A stretch of 64,000 nucleotides of DNA from Wocania_A spongiicola (GTDB taxonomy: Bacteria > Bacteroidota > Bacteroidia > Flavobacteriales > Flavobacteriaceae). The position numbers and the translations under genes are program-made. This document shows positions 1-8,216 of the stretch, one piece after another. The stretch spans positions 1 through 64,000 of the forward strand of contig NZ_JAMFLZ010000006.1 of assembly GCF_023502325.1 (NCBI RefSeq), in the 5' to 3' direction. The first letter of the stretch is position 1; each line of letters starts with the position of its first letter. The notes under the pieces were generated by a model. It saw only the letters and a list, made by a program, of their open reading frames with translations, searched no databases and was not told where the DNA came from.

Positions 1-47
1 ACTTCCATTTAGTTTTTTAAAAACTACCATTAACACACATTTTTGTC

Positions 48-55
48 TAAATTTG
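48..55 (+). promoter_or_regulatory. Possible -7 box for the DUF2752/CCC pair
   Basis: TAAATTTG fits the Bacteroidota -7 consensus TAnnTTTG and lies about 20 bases before the first start codon. No TTG -33 box lies at the usual 19-base spacing, so this is a weak call. Confidence 0.3.
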
Positions 56-74
56 GCAAAACTTGATTTTTTAA

Positions 75-368
75 ATGCAGTCGTCTTTAGAAGAATACAT
101 GCTACCGTGCTTAAACAAAAAGCTTTTTGGAGTAGAATGCATGGGTTGTGGCTTGCAGCGATCAATTTCTTTAATATGCAACGGAAATTTTGTTGACGCC
201 TTTTATATGTATCCTGCCATATATACTTTAATACTCCTTTTTTTAGTAGTAGCAGTAAATACATTTAAGAATTTTAAGTACGCTAATAAAATTATTATTA
301 TTTTGGCTATTCTTAATGTTTCAATAATCATTGGGAATTTTATAATTAAAACTTTTATAATCAAATAA
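75..368 (+). CDS. DUF2752 family small membrane protein
   Basis: A 97-residue protein with the DUF2752 signature: a Cys-containing start (LPCLNKKLFG) followed by CMGCGLQRS, matching the family pattern CxxCG-x-x-R. Two hydrophobic segments follow (about residues 46-63 and 72-94). The function of DUF2752 is unknown; the paired cysteines suggest metal or redox chemistry but nothing here proves it. Residue 9 is another Met just before the conserved region and could be the true start. The gene ends 9 bases before the CCC-motif gene, so the two are probably co-transcribed. Confidence 0.75.
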   Translation: MQSSLEEYMLPCLNKKLFGVECMGCGLQRSISLICNGNFVDAFYMYPAIYTLILLFLVVAVNTFKNFKYANKIIIILAILNVSIIIGNFIIKTFIIK

Positions 369-377
369 AACAAAAAC

Positions 378-713
378 ATGGAACAACAAAAACTACCTAA
401 TGCTACTATTGCACTAATTCTTGGAATTATTTCTTTTATCGCCTGCTGTTGTAGTGCAGGAATTGGCGGTTTGCTTTTTTCTGGAATAGCGTTATTTTTA
501 GTAAAAAAAGACACAAAACTATATGCAGAAAATCCAGAAGCTTATAGCAATTTCAGCCAACTAAAGACCGCCAAAATAATAGCCATTATTGGTTTAGCTT
601 TAGCAGTTGTTGCCTTTTTATGGTCAGCTTATTCAATCTATTCTGTTGGTGGATGGGATGCTTATATGGAACAACAAAAAGAAATTATGGAGCAAATGGG
701 CTTAGGTAATTAA
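378..713 (+). CDS. CCC-motif small membrane protein
   Basis: A 111-residue protein with two hydrophobic segments (about residues 9-38 and 63-86). The first contains three consecutive cysteines (IACCCSAGIGG), the mark of a small Bacteroidota membrane-protein family often found beside DUF2752 genes, as here. The Glu/Gln-rich C-terminus is probably cytoplasmic. The role is unknown. It is the second gene of a likely two-gene operon that ends at the strong hairpin at 731. Confidence 0.7.
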   Translation: MEQQKLPNATIALILGIISFIACCCSAGIGGLLFSGIALFLVKKDTKLYAENPEAYSNFSQLKTAKIIAIIGLALAVVAFLWSAYSIYSVGGWDAYMEQQKEIMEQMGLGN

Positions 714-730
714 ATTACTTCCCGCATAAT

Positions 731-762
731 AAAAAAAGCGACCAAATTGGTCGCTTTTTTTA
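731..762. terminator. Bidirectional rho-independent terminator
   Basis: The inverted repeat GCGACCA/TGGTCGC is flanked by an A-run on the left and a T-run on the right. It lies between the convergent CCC-motif and DUF5362 genes and can serve both. Confidence 0.85.
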
Positions 763-781
763 TTTTATAGTATATTGATTT

Positions 782-1237
782 TTAAAATGAAGCTGCAGCA
801 AACATTCCAACAATAAAAGCTAGAACATAAATACTAATAATTACAATTGTAAAAACACCCATAAACTTGTAATGGGATTTTAAATTTGTAAAAGCTGACT
901 TAAAATCGGCTTTATTAGTATTACTCAAAGCACTTTTCATTTTTCTTGAAAAATTAAATAAATAAAGTACAGGAAAAAAATAAATTAATGCCATAACCAC
1001 ATAAATAAGTCCAAAATAACCCATTGAAAACCCCATGGCTTCATACGGGTTATTATTTCTTAATGCGCCAGCACTCATTATTGCTCCAAAAAATATTCCA
1101 AAAATCACCAAAAAACCTATTCCAATAAAGCCAAGTATAGATAAAAAATAAGTCCATGAGGTCGTTTCTTTTAATAATACTTTAATTTCATCACTTACTT
1201 CTAATTCAAAGCTATCGAAAGCTGATTTTTGTTCCAT
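782..1237 (-). CDS. DUF5362 family membrane protein
   Basis: A 151-residue protein with about four hydrophobic segments (around residues 28-55, 73-95 and 124-148) and a hydrophilic N-terminus with a typical 'SWTYFLSILGFIGIG' first membrane helix. It matches the DUF5362 pattern by recall; function unknown. It begins 5 bases after the stop codon of rocD on the same strand, so it is probably the second gene of a rocD transcript. It ends facing the terminator at 731. Confidence 0.6.
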   Translation of the reverse strand: MEQKSAFDSFELEVSDEIKVLLKETTSWTYFLSILGFIGIGFLVIFGIFFGAIMSAGALRNNNPYEAMGFSMGYFGLIYVVMALIYFFPVLYLFNFSRKMKSALSNTNKADFKSAFTNLKSHYKFMGVFTIVIISIYVLAFIVGMFAAASF

Positions 1238-1242
1238 AAATT

Positions 1243-2487
1243 CTATTTCTCAAATTGTTTTAAAGTCTTAATAATAATATCAACACAATCCAACAACTGT
1301 TCTTTTGTCATTACTAAAGGCGGAGCAAAACGAATAATATTTCCATGAGTTGGTTTAGCTAATAAGCCATTATCACGCAAAGCCAAACAAATATTCCAAG
1401 CTGTATCACTATCTTCATCATCGTTAATTAGAATAGCATTAAGTAAACCTTTCCCTCTAACTAGCGAAGCTATGTTACTTGTTTCAATAAACTTATTTAA
1501 TTCACTTCTAAATAATTGCCCTAATGCTTCAGCATTATTTGATAATTCTTCTTCTTTTACAACAGTTAAAGCTGCTATAGCTACAGCTGCAGCTACAGGG
1601 TTTCCACCAAAAGTGCTACCATGGTTACCTGGCTTAATAACATTCATAACGCTATCATTTGCCAAAACTGCACTTACTGGATATGCTCCACCACTTAAAG
1701 CTTTCCCTAATATTAAAATATCTGGGGTTACATTTTCATGATTTACTGCTAATAATTTCCCTGTTCGGGCTATCCCAGTTTGCACCTCATCGGCAATGAA
1801 TAAAACATTATATTTTTCACATAATGCTTTAGCTTTTGCTAAATAACCTTCGCTCGGAACATAAACACCAGCTTCACCTTGAATGGGCTCAACTAAAAAC
1901 CCACCAACATTCGGGTTGTTTTTTAAAGCTTCTTCTAAAGCTTCTAAATTATCATACTCAATTTTTATAAAGCCATTTGTGAAAGGTCCGAAATTTTTAC
2001 GGGCTACAGGATCATTAGAAAATGAAATGATAGTAGTAGTTCGTCCATGAAAATTGTTTTCGCAAACAATAATTTCGGCTTCATTTTCATCAATTCCTTT
2101 TACTTCATAGGCCCATTTTCTACAAAGCTTTAAAGCCGTTTCTACAGCTTCAGCTCCAGTATTCATTGGTAGTAACTTATCAAATCCAAAAAATTCGCAA
2201 GCAAACTTTTCATATTTACCAAGTACATCATTATAAAAAGCTCTTGATGTTAAGGTTAAATTTTGTGCCTGATTAGTCATCGCACCCACAATTTTAGGGT
2301 GGCAATGCCCTTGGTTTACAGCAGAATATGCAGATAGAAAATCGTAATATTGTTTTCCTTCTACATCCCAAACATACACACCTTCTCCCCTGCTTAATAC
2401 TACAGGTAACGGATGGTAATTGTGTGCACCATACTTGTTTTCTAAATCGATCGCTTGTTGCGAAGTTAATTGGTCTAAAACAGCCAT
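1243..2487 (-). CDS. rocD: Ornithine--oxo-acid aminotransferase
   Basis: This class III PLP-dependent aminotransferase converts ornithine and 2-oxoglutarate to glutamate semialdehyde and glutamate, linking arginine/ornithine breakdown to proline and glutamate. At 414 residues it has the usual length. Visible motifs: MNTGAEAVETALK (cofactor phosphate binding), NFHGRT, FIADEVQTG (the Asp that contacts the PLP pyridine nitrogen, about residue 233) and LGKALSGG, where Lys262 should form the Schiff base. The N-terminal YGAHNYHPLPVV segment is typical of RocD rather than acetylornithine aminotransferase. The start is the ATG after a 137-base intergenic stretch. Likely cytoplasmic. Confidence 0.95.
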   Translation of the reverse strand: MAVLDQLTSQQAIDLENKYGAHNYHPLPVVLSRGEGVYVWDVEGKQYYDFLSAYSAVNQGHCHPKIVGAMTNQAQNLTLTSRAFYNDVLGKYEKFACEFFGFDKLLPMNTGAEAVETALKLCRKWAYEVKGIDENEAEIIVCENNFHGRTTTIISFSNDPVARKNFGPFTNGFIKIEYDNLEALEEALKNNPNVGGFLVEPIQGEAGVYVPSEGYLAKAKALCEKYNVLFIADEVQTGIARTGKLLAVNHENVTPDILILGKALSGGAYPVSAVLANDSVMNVIKPGNHGSTFGGNPVAAAVAIAALTVVKEEELSNNAEALGQLFRSELNKFIETSNIASLVRGKGLLNAILINDDEDSDTAWNICLALRDNGLLAKPTHGNIIRFAPPLVMTKEQLLDCVDIIIKTLKQFEK

Positions 2488-2624
2488 TTTAATTTGTTTT
2501 AAATTAATAAAATAACCATTCCTTCTGTACCTTTATTTTTCCGAAGAATTCGAAAAAGCAGCGTGGGAGAGAAATCATCCCTAGGAATTGCAATATTAAT
2601 AAATATTTATGGCGTTTTAAAATT

Positions 2625-3008
2625 CTATTTGATTTTATGATGTAATGAAGATATTTGTAACTCTAAACGTTTCAACTCACGCATAATCGCATTTTTGTCC
2701 ATTTGCATCCAAGAAAAAAGCTTTAACATTCCTATTACCATCATGCTAAAAAAGCCTATTGCTGCCCATTTTATTAATTCACTTGTGGTCTCAACCTTAA
2801 AAAATTGAATGGTACAGTACACAAACAATGCAAACCAAGCTATCATTACAATGTTTACTAAAATCATAAACCATTTTAATTTCCCTTGAAACAATCCTCC
2901 AACCATTTGTAGCGGGTTTTGTTCATCTAAATCATCGTAAAACTTAGTTTCTTCTTGGGTTAATGTTTCTTTAATTAATTTATCGATGTCTTCTATATTA
3001 TTTTTCAT
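2625..3008 (-). CDS. DUF6768-like membrane protein, sigma-factor partner
   Basis: A protein of about 127 residues starting MKNNIEDIDKLIKETL. It has an acidic, helical N-terminus, two membrane segments (about residues 45-65 and 75-95) and a coiled-coil-like C-terminus (MRELKRLELQISSLHHKIK). I recall this family (DUF6768) as sitting directly downstream of ECF sigma factors in Flavobacteriaceae, as here. That position suggests a membrane regulator such as an anti-sigma factor, which is inference. An upstream in-frame ATG at 3065 would add 19 residues (MLEFTLEC...) not typical of the family; I prefer 3008. Confidence 0.6.
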   Translation of the reverse strand: MKNNIEDIDKLIKETLTQEETKFYDDLDEQNPLQMVGGLFQGKLKWFMILVNIVMIAWFALFVYCTIQFFKVETTSELIKWAAIGFFSMMVIGMLKLFSWMQMDKNAIMRELKRLELQISSLHHKIK

Positions 3009-3073
3009 AATAAATTTATTTTTTGTTTCTGCATGTCGGTTACACTCTAATGTAAACTCCAACAAAAAACTTA

Positions 3074-3625
3074 TTAATAATTATTTCGTTTATTTTTTAA
3101 TACTTCCTTCAATTTTTCTCTAGCATGGAATAATCTTGATTTCGCTGTTCCCACTGATATATTTAATATTTCACTAATTTCTTTTAACGAATATTCTTCA
3201 ACATAAAACAACTTAATTACTACTTGCTGGTGTTCAACTAAATTTTTAATGGCTTTTGAAAGTGCTTTTTTTAATGATTCATCAACCTCAATTTCATCAG
3301 CTACTGAATCTTGTTCGTATTTATAATGCTCTAAATTATTATGTATCCTTTTATTTGAATTAATATTATTTAAAGCCTTAGTATAAACAATACGTAGTGC
3401 CCACGCTCCAAAACTTTTTGGGTCTTGTAATTTATCAATCTTAACAATAATTGTTTTCCAACTATCTTGAGCAATATCTTTAGCAACATCGGGATCTTGA
3501 ACTAACCAATAAGCCTTTTCGCAAAACAATTTGTGCCATCTTTTAACCAACTCTGTAAATGCATTTGCATTTCCAGAAAGGTATTGTGTAACTAACATTG
3601 CATCTATAGCTTTATCTCTTTTCAA
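3074..3625 (-). CDS. ECF-type RNA polymerase sigma factor
   Basis: A 183-residue sigma-70 family protein. Region 2 (about residues 15-85) carries the DIAQDSWKTII stretch typical of -10 recognition. Region 4 (about 120-175) carries the helix-turn-helix YSLKEISEILNISVGTAKSRLFHAREKL. Its targets are unknown. The first possible start is TTG at 3625, which directly follows, in the same frame, the TAA stop of the upstream SRPBCC gene. The next start is ATG at 3598. The TTG form keeps the MKRDKAIDAMLV sequence expected at the family's N-terminus, so coupled re-initiation is plausible. Operon order: SRPBCC, sigma factor, DUF6768. Confidence 0.85.
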   Translation of the reverse strand: MKRDKAIDAMLVTQYLSGNANAFTELVKRWHKLFCEKAYWLVQDPDVAKDIAQDSWKTIIVKIDKLQDPKSFGAWALRIVYTKALNNINSNKRIHNNLEHYKYEQDSVADEIEVDESLKKALSKAIKNLVEHQQVVIKLFYVEEYSLKEISEILNISVGTAKSRLFHAREKLKEVLKNKRNNY

Positions 3626-4135
3626 TTAGATAGGTTTTATATAGTGCCGCTTTCTTTTTTTGTTTTTAAGCATTCTTAAAAATTTCACCCAGAAGTTATA
3701 TTCAGTTTCTTTTTTTTCTAATAAAAAATGATTTTCTAATTTATCAAAAGCATCTTCAATTAAAGCATCGTGAAACCATTTAACCAAAAATAACCAATAA
3801 AGAACAGCAAATCCAGAAGTTTTCATTTTGATAGTATGAGATATCTCTACTTCAGAATCACTTAACTCTTCAACTTTAAGTACATGGGTACCATTAAACC
3901 CTGTATTAGTAAAACTAAATACGATGCCTTCATTATAATCAATACTATCAACCCTGTACTTTATTGGGCCATGACCACCAGCAGATCCAACTTTTAATCC
4001 ATTTTTAAAACGAATAGCTGGCCATTTTTCATAAGGCCAAACTTTATCATCTTTGGTTGTTAATGTGTCTAACAATTTATATACACTTTCTTTAGGTTGA
4101 TTAATTCTTCGCTTATGTATGTTTATAACATTCAT
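3626..4135 (-). CDS. SRPBCC family protein
   Basis: A 169-residue protein with the START/Bet v 1-like pattern of SRPBCC proteins: an N-terminal strand and helix with INQPKESVYKLLDTL, a central beta sheet with GSAGGHGPIKYRVDSID, and a long C-terminal helix ('WFHDALIEDAFDKLENHF'). Such proteins bind hydrophobic ligands in a deep pocket; the ligand is unknown. The basic tail after about residue 150 (KNKKRKRHYIKPI) is unusual. It is first in the operon with the ECF sigma factor, whose possible TTG start abuts its stop codon. Confidence 0.7.
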   Translation of the reverse strand: MNVINIHKRRINQPKESVYKLLDTLTTKDDKVWPYEKWPAIRFKNGLKVGSAGGHGPIKYRVDSIDYNEGIVFSFTNTGFNGTHVLKVEELSDSEVEISHTIKMKTSGFAVLYWLFLVKWFHDALIEDAFDKLENHFLLEKKETEYNFWVKFLRMLKNKKRKRHYIKPI

Positions 4136-4335
4136 CTGTTCATCGTTTACTATTATTTTTAGTCAAAAATAATTTGGTTTTAAGATTCCTTGGTTTATAA
4201 ATTTAAGGTTCATTTCATACTATAAAGACAGCAATCTTTACAAAAGGTTCATTTTATTTTCAAATAATTTAAAAATCTATTAAAGTTAATAGAAATAAAG
4301 CCATTTTTATTTGATGCTATTATTATTTTTGCAGC

Positions 4336-5748
4336 ATGTCAAGAAGAAAATCAAGAAAACAAATTTTTGAAAACGTAGAAGTTATCGATGCCGGAGCAAA
4401 AGGAAAAACTATTGCTAAAGCTCCTGATGGTAAGGTTATTTTTTTACCTAATGCTGTTCCTGGTGATGTAGTAGATGTGCAAACCTTTAAAAAGCGAAAA
4501 GCATATTACGAAGGAAAAGCAACTGCGTTTCATAAACTATCAGATAAAAGAACTGAGCCTGCTTGCGAGCATTTTGGAACCTGTGGCGGTTGCAAATGGC
4601 AAAATATGAGTTACGAGCATCAATTATTTTATAAACAAAAAGAAGTTACTAATAATTTAATCCGTTTGGGACATATTGAACTCCCAGAAGTATCTCCTAT
4701 TCTAGGTTCTGCCAACCAATATTTTTATAGAAATAAAATGGAATTTTCTTTTAGCGATTCGCGTTGGTTAACTATTGAAGAGGTACAATCGGATGCAGAC
4801 TTGGGAGATAGAAATGCATTAGGCTTTCATATTCCAGGAATGTGGGATAAAATTTTAGATATAAGAAAGTGTCATTTACAAGCGGATCCATCAAATACCA
4901 TAAGAAATGCTGTAAAACAATTTGCCATTGAAAATAATTTAGAATTTTTCAATACAAGAAATCAAACAGGATTGTTACGCACTATGATGATTCGTACTTC
5001 AAGTACAGGAGATATTATGGTTATGATTCAGTTTTTTAAAGAAGATAAAGCAAAACGCGAATTATTGTTGGACTTTCTTCATAAAACATTTCCACAAATA
5101 ACCTCTTTACAATATGTTATAAATGGAAAAGCAAACGATACCATTTACGATCAAGAAGTTATTTGTTATAAAGGCAATGATTATATTTTTGAAGAAATGG
5201 AAGGTTTGAAATTTAAAATAAATGCAAAATCTTTTTATCAAACCAACTCTGATCAGGCTTTTGAACTATATAAAATAACACGAGATTTTGCTGATTTAAC
5301 AGGAAATGAAGTCGTTTACGATTTATATACAGGCACAGGAACTATTGCTCAATTTGTTGCAAAAAAAGCAAATAAAGTTGTTGGAGTTGAAGCTGTACCT
5401 GATGCTATTACAGCAGCCAAAGAAAACGCACAATTAAATAGTATTAATAACGTTGAATTCTTTGTTGGAGATATGAAGCACGTTTTTAATGCCGAGTTTA
5501 TTAGCGCACATGGGCAGCCCGATATTATTATCACAGATCCGCCTCGTGATGGTATGCATAAAGACGTTGTACAACAAATTTTAAATATAGCGCCTAAAAA
5601 GGTGGTTTATGTAAGCTGTAATAGTGCTACCCAAGCTAGGGATTTGGCATTAATGGATAGCATGTATAAAGTCACAAAAACACAAGCAGTAGATATGTTT
5701 CCACAAACATTTCATGTCGAAAATGTTGTATTGCTTGAAAAACGATAA
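4336..5748 (+). CDS. rlmD: 23S rRNA (uracil-C5)-methyltransferase RlmD
   Basis: The protein (470 residues) methylates a specific uridine of 23S rRNA (U1939 in E. coli numbering) with SAM. Domains in order: TRAM RNA-binding domain (about 10-65); a [4Fe-4S] site with Cys77, Cys83, Cys86 and Cys179; and a Rossmann methyltransferase domain with YDLYTGTGTIAQF and DPPRDGM (from Asp401). Cys428 in YVSCNSATQARD is the expected nucleophile and Glu462 in HVENVV the general base. A TATTTTTG -7 box lies at 4324-4331, only a few bases before the ATG, so the leader may be very short. The downstream DUF6452/DUF6048 pair is a conserved flavobacterial neighbour. Confidence 0.93.
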   Translation: MSRRKSRKQIFENVEVIDAGAKGKTIAKAPDGKVIFLPNAVPGDVVDVQTFKKRKAYYEGKATAFHKLSDKRTEPACEHFGTCGGCKWQNMSYEHQLFYKQKEVTNNLIRLGHIELPEVSPILGSANQYFYRNKMEFSFSDSRWLTIEEVQSDADLGDRNALGFHIPGMWDKILDIRKCHLQADPSNTIRNAVKQFAIENNLEFFNTRNQTGLLRTMMIRTSSTGDIMVMIQFFKEDKAKRELLLDFLHKTFPQITSLQYVINGKANDTIYDQEVICYKGNDYIFEEMEGLKFKINAKSFYQTNSDQAFELYKITRDFADLTGNEVVYDLYTGTGTIAQFVAKKANKVVGVEAVPDAITAAKENAQLNSINNVEFFVGDMKHVFNAEFISAHGQPDIIITDPPRDGMHKDVVQQILNIAPKKVVYVSCNSATQARDLALMDSMYKVTKTQAVDMFPQTFHVENVVLLEKR

Positions 5749-5790
5749 AGTGTATATTCGTTTAGTTGTTAATTCGTTTATTTGTATAAA

Positions 5791-6342
5791 ATGAAAATGA
5801 AATCTTTTAAATTCTTTTTTTTACCAATTATTTTATTGATAATTGGAGTTACTGCGAGTTGCGAACGTGACGATTTATGTCCCGAAAGCACACCAACTAC
5901 ACCTAGCTTAATTATAAGAACATCGGACGTATCAAACCAAGACAGTAAAAAAAACGTGTTTGGTTTAAGAGTACAAGGTGTTGGAATCGATGATGCTTTA
6001 ACAGGTTTTAATATAGTATCTACTGATTCTATCGTATTACCTTTAAAAACAAACAGTGATTCTTCACAGTATAAACTACATAGTGATTATTCTTATGATG
6101 ATAATGGTACTCCAGATGATATAACTGATGATGTTATTGGAGGTAATGAAGATATTATCACTATAAATTACACCAGAGAAGAAGTTTACGTATCCCGTGC
6201 TTGTGGCTATAAAACCATTTTTAAAGATGTTACAATATCTGTTGAAGATGATGGTGATAACTGGATACAATTAACACAACCTTTTAATAACCCTCAATCT
6301 GTAGAAGATGAAACAGCAGCGCATTTTAACTTATTTCATTAG
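5791..6342 (+). CDS. DUF6452 family lipoprotein
   Basis: A protein of about 183 residues. The N-terminal signal ends in a lipobox-like TASC, so it is probably a lipoprotein of the outer membrane or periplasm. A Cys-Pro (DDLCPES) just after the anchor and the RACGYK segment near residue 155 are typical of DUF6452. Function unknown. I choose the ATG at 5791; an in-frame TTG at 5782 lies before it. Its end overlaps the start of the DUF6048 gene by 35 bases, implying translational coupling and a joint role at the envelope. Confidence 0.75.
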   Translation: MKMKSFKFFFLPIILLIIGVTASCERDDLCPESTPTTPSLIIRTSDVSNQDSKKNVFGLRVQGVGIDDALTGFNIVSTDSIVLPLKTNSDSSQYKLHSDYSYDDNGTPDDITDDVIGGNEDIITINYTREEVYVSRACGYKTIFKDVTISVEDDGDNWIQLTQPFNNPQSVEDETAAHFNLFH

Positions 6343-7036
6343 TAGTGCTCTTTTACTACTTTTTTGTGTATCTGCAAATGCGCAAAACGATAGTATTGCT
6401 AGTCCTGTAAACGACTCTTTAAAAATTAAACAAAAGTACGGACTTCGTGTTGGTGCTGATATTGGTAAACTTATTCGAACCGCTATTGACGATGAATATT
6501 CTGGTTTTGAGATTTCTGCCGATTATCGGCTTAAGAAAAAGCTATACATAGCTGGTGAAATTGGTACAGAAGAAAAAACCGATGTGAACAATTATTTAAA
6601 TATCACAACAAAAGGAAGTTACTTAAAAGGAGGTATTGATTATAATTCATATCAAAATTGGCTAGATATGGATAATATGATTTACTTTGGGTTTCGTGTA
6701 GGAGCAAGTACATTTAGTCATACTCTAAATAGCTTTAATGTATACAATACCAATCAGTATTGGGGTGAACAATTCTCTTCTACAACGCCACAAAAATTTG
6801 ATGGTTTAACAGCAATTTGGGCAGAAATTATTTTAGGTATTAAAGCTGAACTTTTTAACAACCTATACATGGGTTTAAACGTGCAACTTAAAGGCTTAGT
6901 AAACGAAACAGAACCCGAAAACTTTCAAAACATATACATTCCTGGGTTTAATAAAACTTATGATAGCAGCCGTATTGGTGTAGGTTACAGTTACACCATT
7001 TCTTATCGTATTCCGCTTTATAAAAGGGATAACTAA
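6308..7036 (+). CDS. DUF6048 family outer-membrane beta-barrel protein
   Basis: A 242-residue protein with a clear signal peptide ending SANAQ. Alternating amphipathic strands follow (GLRVGADIGKLIRTAI, FEISADYRLKKKLYIAGEIG, YSYTISYRIPLY), consistent with a small outer-membrane barrel. It belongs to DUF6048 by recall; function unknown. The ATG lies inside the DUF6452 coding region in another frame. Together with rlmD the three genes form a conserved cluster, though the link to rRNA modification may be only positional. A perfect hairpin follows at 7082. Confidence 0.75.
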   Translation: MKQQRILTYFISSALLLLFCVSANAQNDSIASPVNDSLKIKQKYGLRVGADIGKLIRTAIDDEYSGFEISADYRLKKKLYIAGEIGTEEKTDVNNYLNITTKGSYLKGGIDYNSYQNWLDMDNMIYFGFRVGASTFSHTLNSFNVYNTNQYWGEQFSSTTPQKFDGLTAIWAEIILGIKAELFNNLYMGLNVQLKGLVNETEPENFQNIYIPGFNKTYDSSRIGVGYSYTISYRIPLYKRDN

Positions 7037-7081
7037 ACTTTTTTTTAATTTACTAACTATTTTGAAATGCTATAAATTAGT

Positions 7082-7115
7082 TGATTAAGTAAAATTTCTT
7101 ACTTAATCATATTTC
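7082..7115 (+). terminator. Rho-independent terminator after DUF6048
   Basis: A perfect 11-base inverted repeat (TGATTAAGTAA/TTACTTAATCA) with a 6-base loop, followed by a T-rich tract. It is AU-rich, but its placement at the end of the rlmD cluster supports the call. Confidence 0.6.
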
Positions 7116-7190
7116 TTTTTCTCACTATTTAGATTACTTTAGTTATATCAATCACCAAAAATCTAAATTAGAACAATAAAAAAGAAAAAA

Positions 7191-8213
7191 ATGAAACCAT
7201 TATTATTTCTTTTAGTATTATTTATAAATACTTCATACTTAAACGCCCAATCTACTATTGAGGAGCTAGTAAAAAAAGGGATTGAATACCACGACGATGG
7301 AAATTTTGACTTAGCCATCAAAACCTATGCTGAGGCATTAAAATTAGATCCAAAATCTACGTTGGTAAACTACGAAATATCTTTAAGTTATTTTCATAAC
7401 AAAAACTATAAAAAAGCCATTGAACACTCAGACAATATTTTGAAACAAAGGGCTAGTCACATGCTTCAAGCTTACCTTACTAAAGGTTCTTCACTAGATT
7501 TATTAGGAAAAACAAAAGAATCAATAAAGCTATTCGAAAAAGCCATTAAAAAAGAAAAAAGTCATTACTTACTTTATTATAATTTAGCATTAAACTATTA
7601 TAATATAGGTGATTTAGAAAAAGCTGAAAACAATGTTGTTAAGGCTATAGAAAATAATTCAAATCACTCTAGTAGTCACTTAATGTTAGCAAATATTCAT
7701 AACTATAAAGGCAATACAGTGCAAACTTTACTGGCTGTTCATTATTACCTCTTTTTAGAACCTGACTCAGTGAGGTCGATTGAAGCATATATGATGCTTC
7801 ATGATAGGTTTGGTGGTAACGTATCTAAAGAAAAAGACAAGCCTAATAGTATTAATATAAGTCTTTCTTCTTTGGGTGGTGATTCTAAGTTTGGTGCTGC
7901 CGAGTTAATGGTTGGCATGTTAGAAGCATCAAAAAGCTTAGAAGAAAACGAAGGTAAAACTGATGACGAAATGTTTATTACAAACACCGGCTCTTTTTTT
8001 ACAGTATTAGGAGAACTTAAAAAGAAAAAAGACAAAGAGATTTGGTGGACTTTTTATACCACATTTTTTTATGAATTAGCAAAGAGTGAGCATTTAGAAA
8101 CTTATTGCCACTATATAAACCAATCTGGTAATAAAAATTCAAGAAAATGGGTGCAAGAAAATAATGAGAAATTAAACGCTTTTGGGGATTGGCTCAAAAC
8201 AAATAACCTATAA
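7191..8213 (+). CDS. Secreted tetratricopeptide repeat protein
   Basis: A 340-residue protein with a signal peptide (cleavage after about residue 19, SYLNAQ). At least four TPR units lie at about residues 25-195, for example GIEYHDDGNFDLAIKTYAEALKLDP (read as two segments) and LYYNLALNYYNIGDLEKAENN. The C-terminal part (about 210-340) is not repeat-like and has no family I recognise. TPRs mediate protein contacts; a periplasmic role is likely. It is followed after 3 bases by the DUF2314 gene, which also has a signal peptide, so the two probably form an operon and may work together. Confidence 0.8.
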   Translation: MKPLLFLLVLFINTSYLNAQSTIEELVKKGIEYHDDGNFDLAIKTYAEALKLDPKSTLVNYEISLSYFHNKNYKKAIEHSDNILKQRASHMLQAYLTKGSSLDLLGKTKESIKLFEKAIKKEKSHYLLYYNLALNYYNIGDLEKAENNVVKAIENNSNHSSSHLMLANIHNYKGNTVQTLLAVHYYLFLEPDSVRSIEAYMMLHDRFGGNVSKEKDKPNSINISLSSLGGDSKFGAAELMVGMLEASKSLEENEGKTDDEMFITNTGSFFTVLGELKKKKDKEIWWTFYTTFFYELAKSEHLETYCHYINQSGNKNSRKWVQENNEKLNAFGDWLKTNNL

Positions 8214-8216
8214 TAA

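Noticed and set aside
1472..1741. Open frame opposite rocD
   Set aside because: It is a shadow of the rocD coding sequence, with no start signal or known family.
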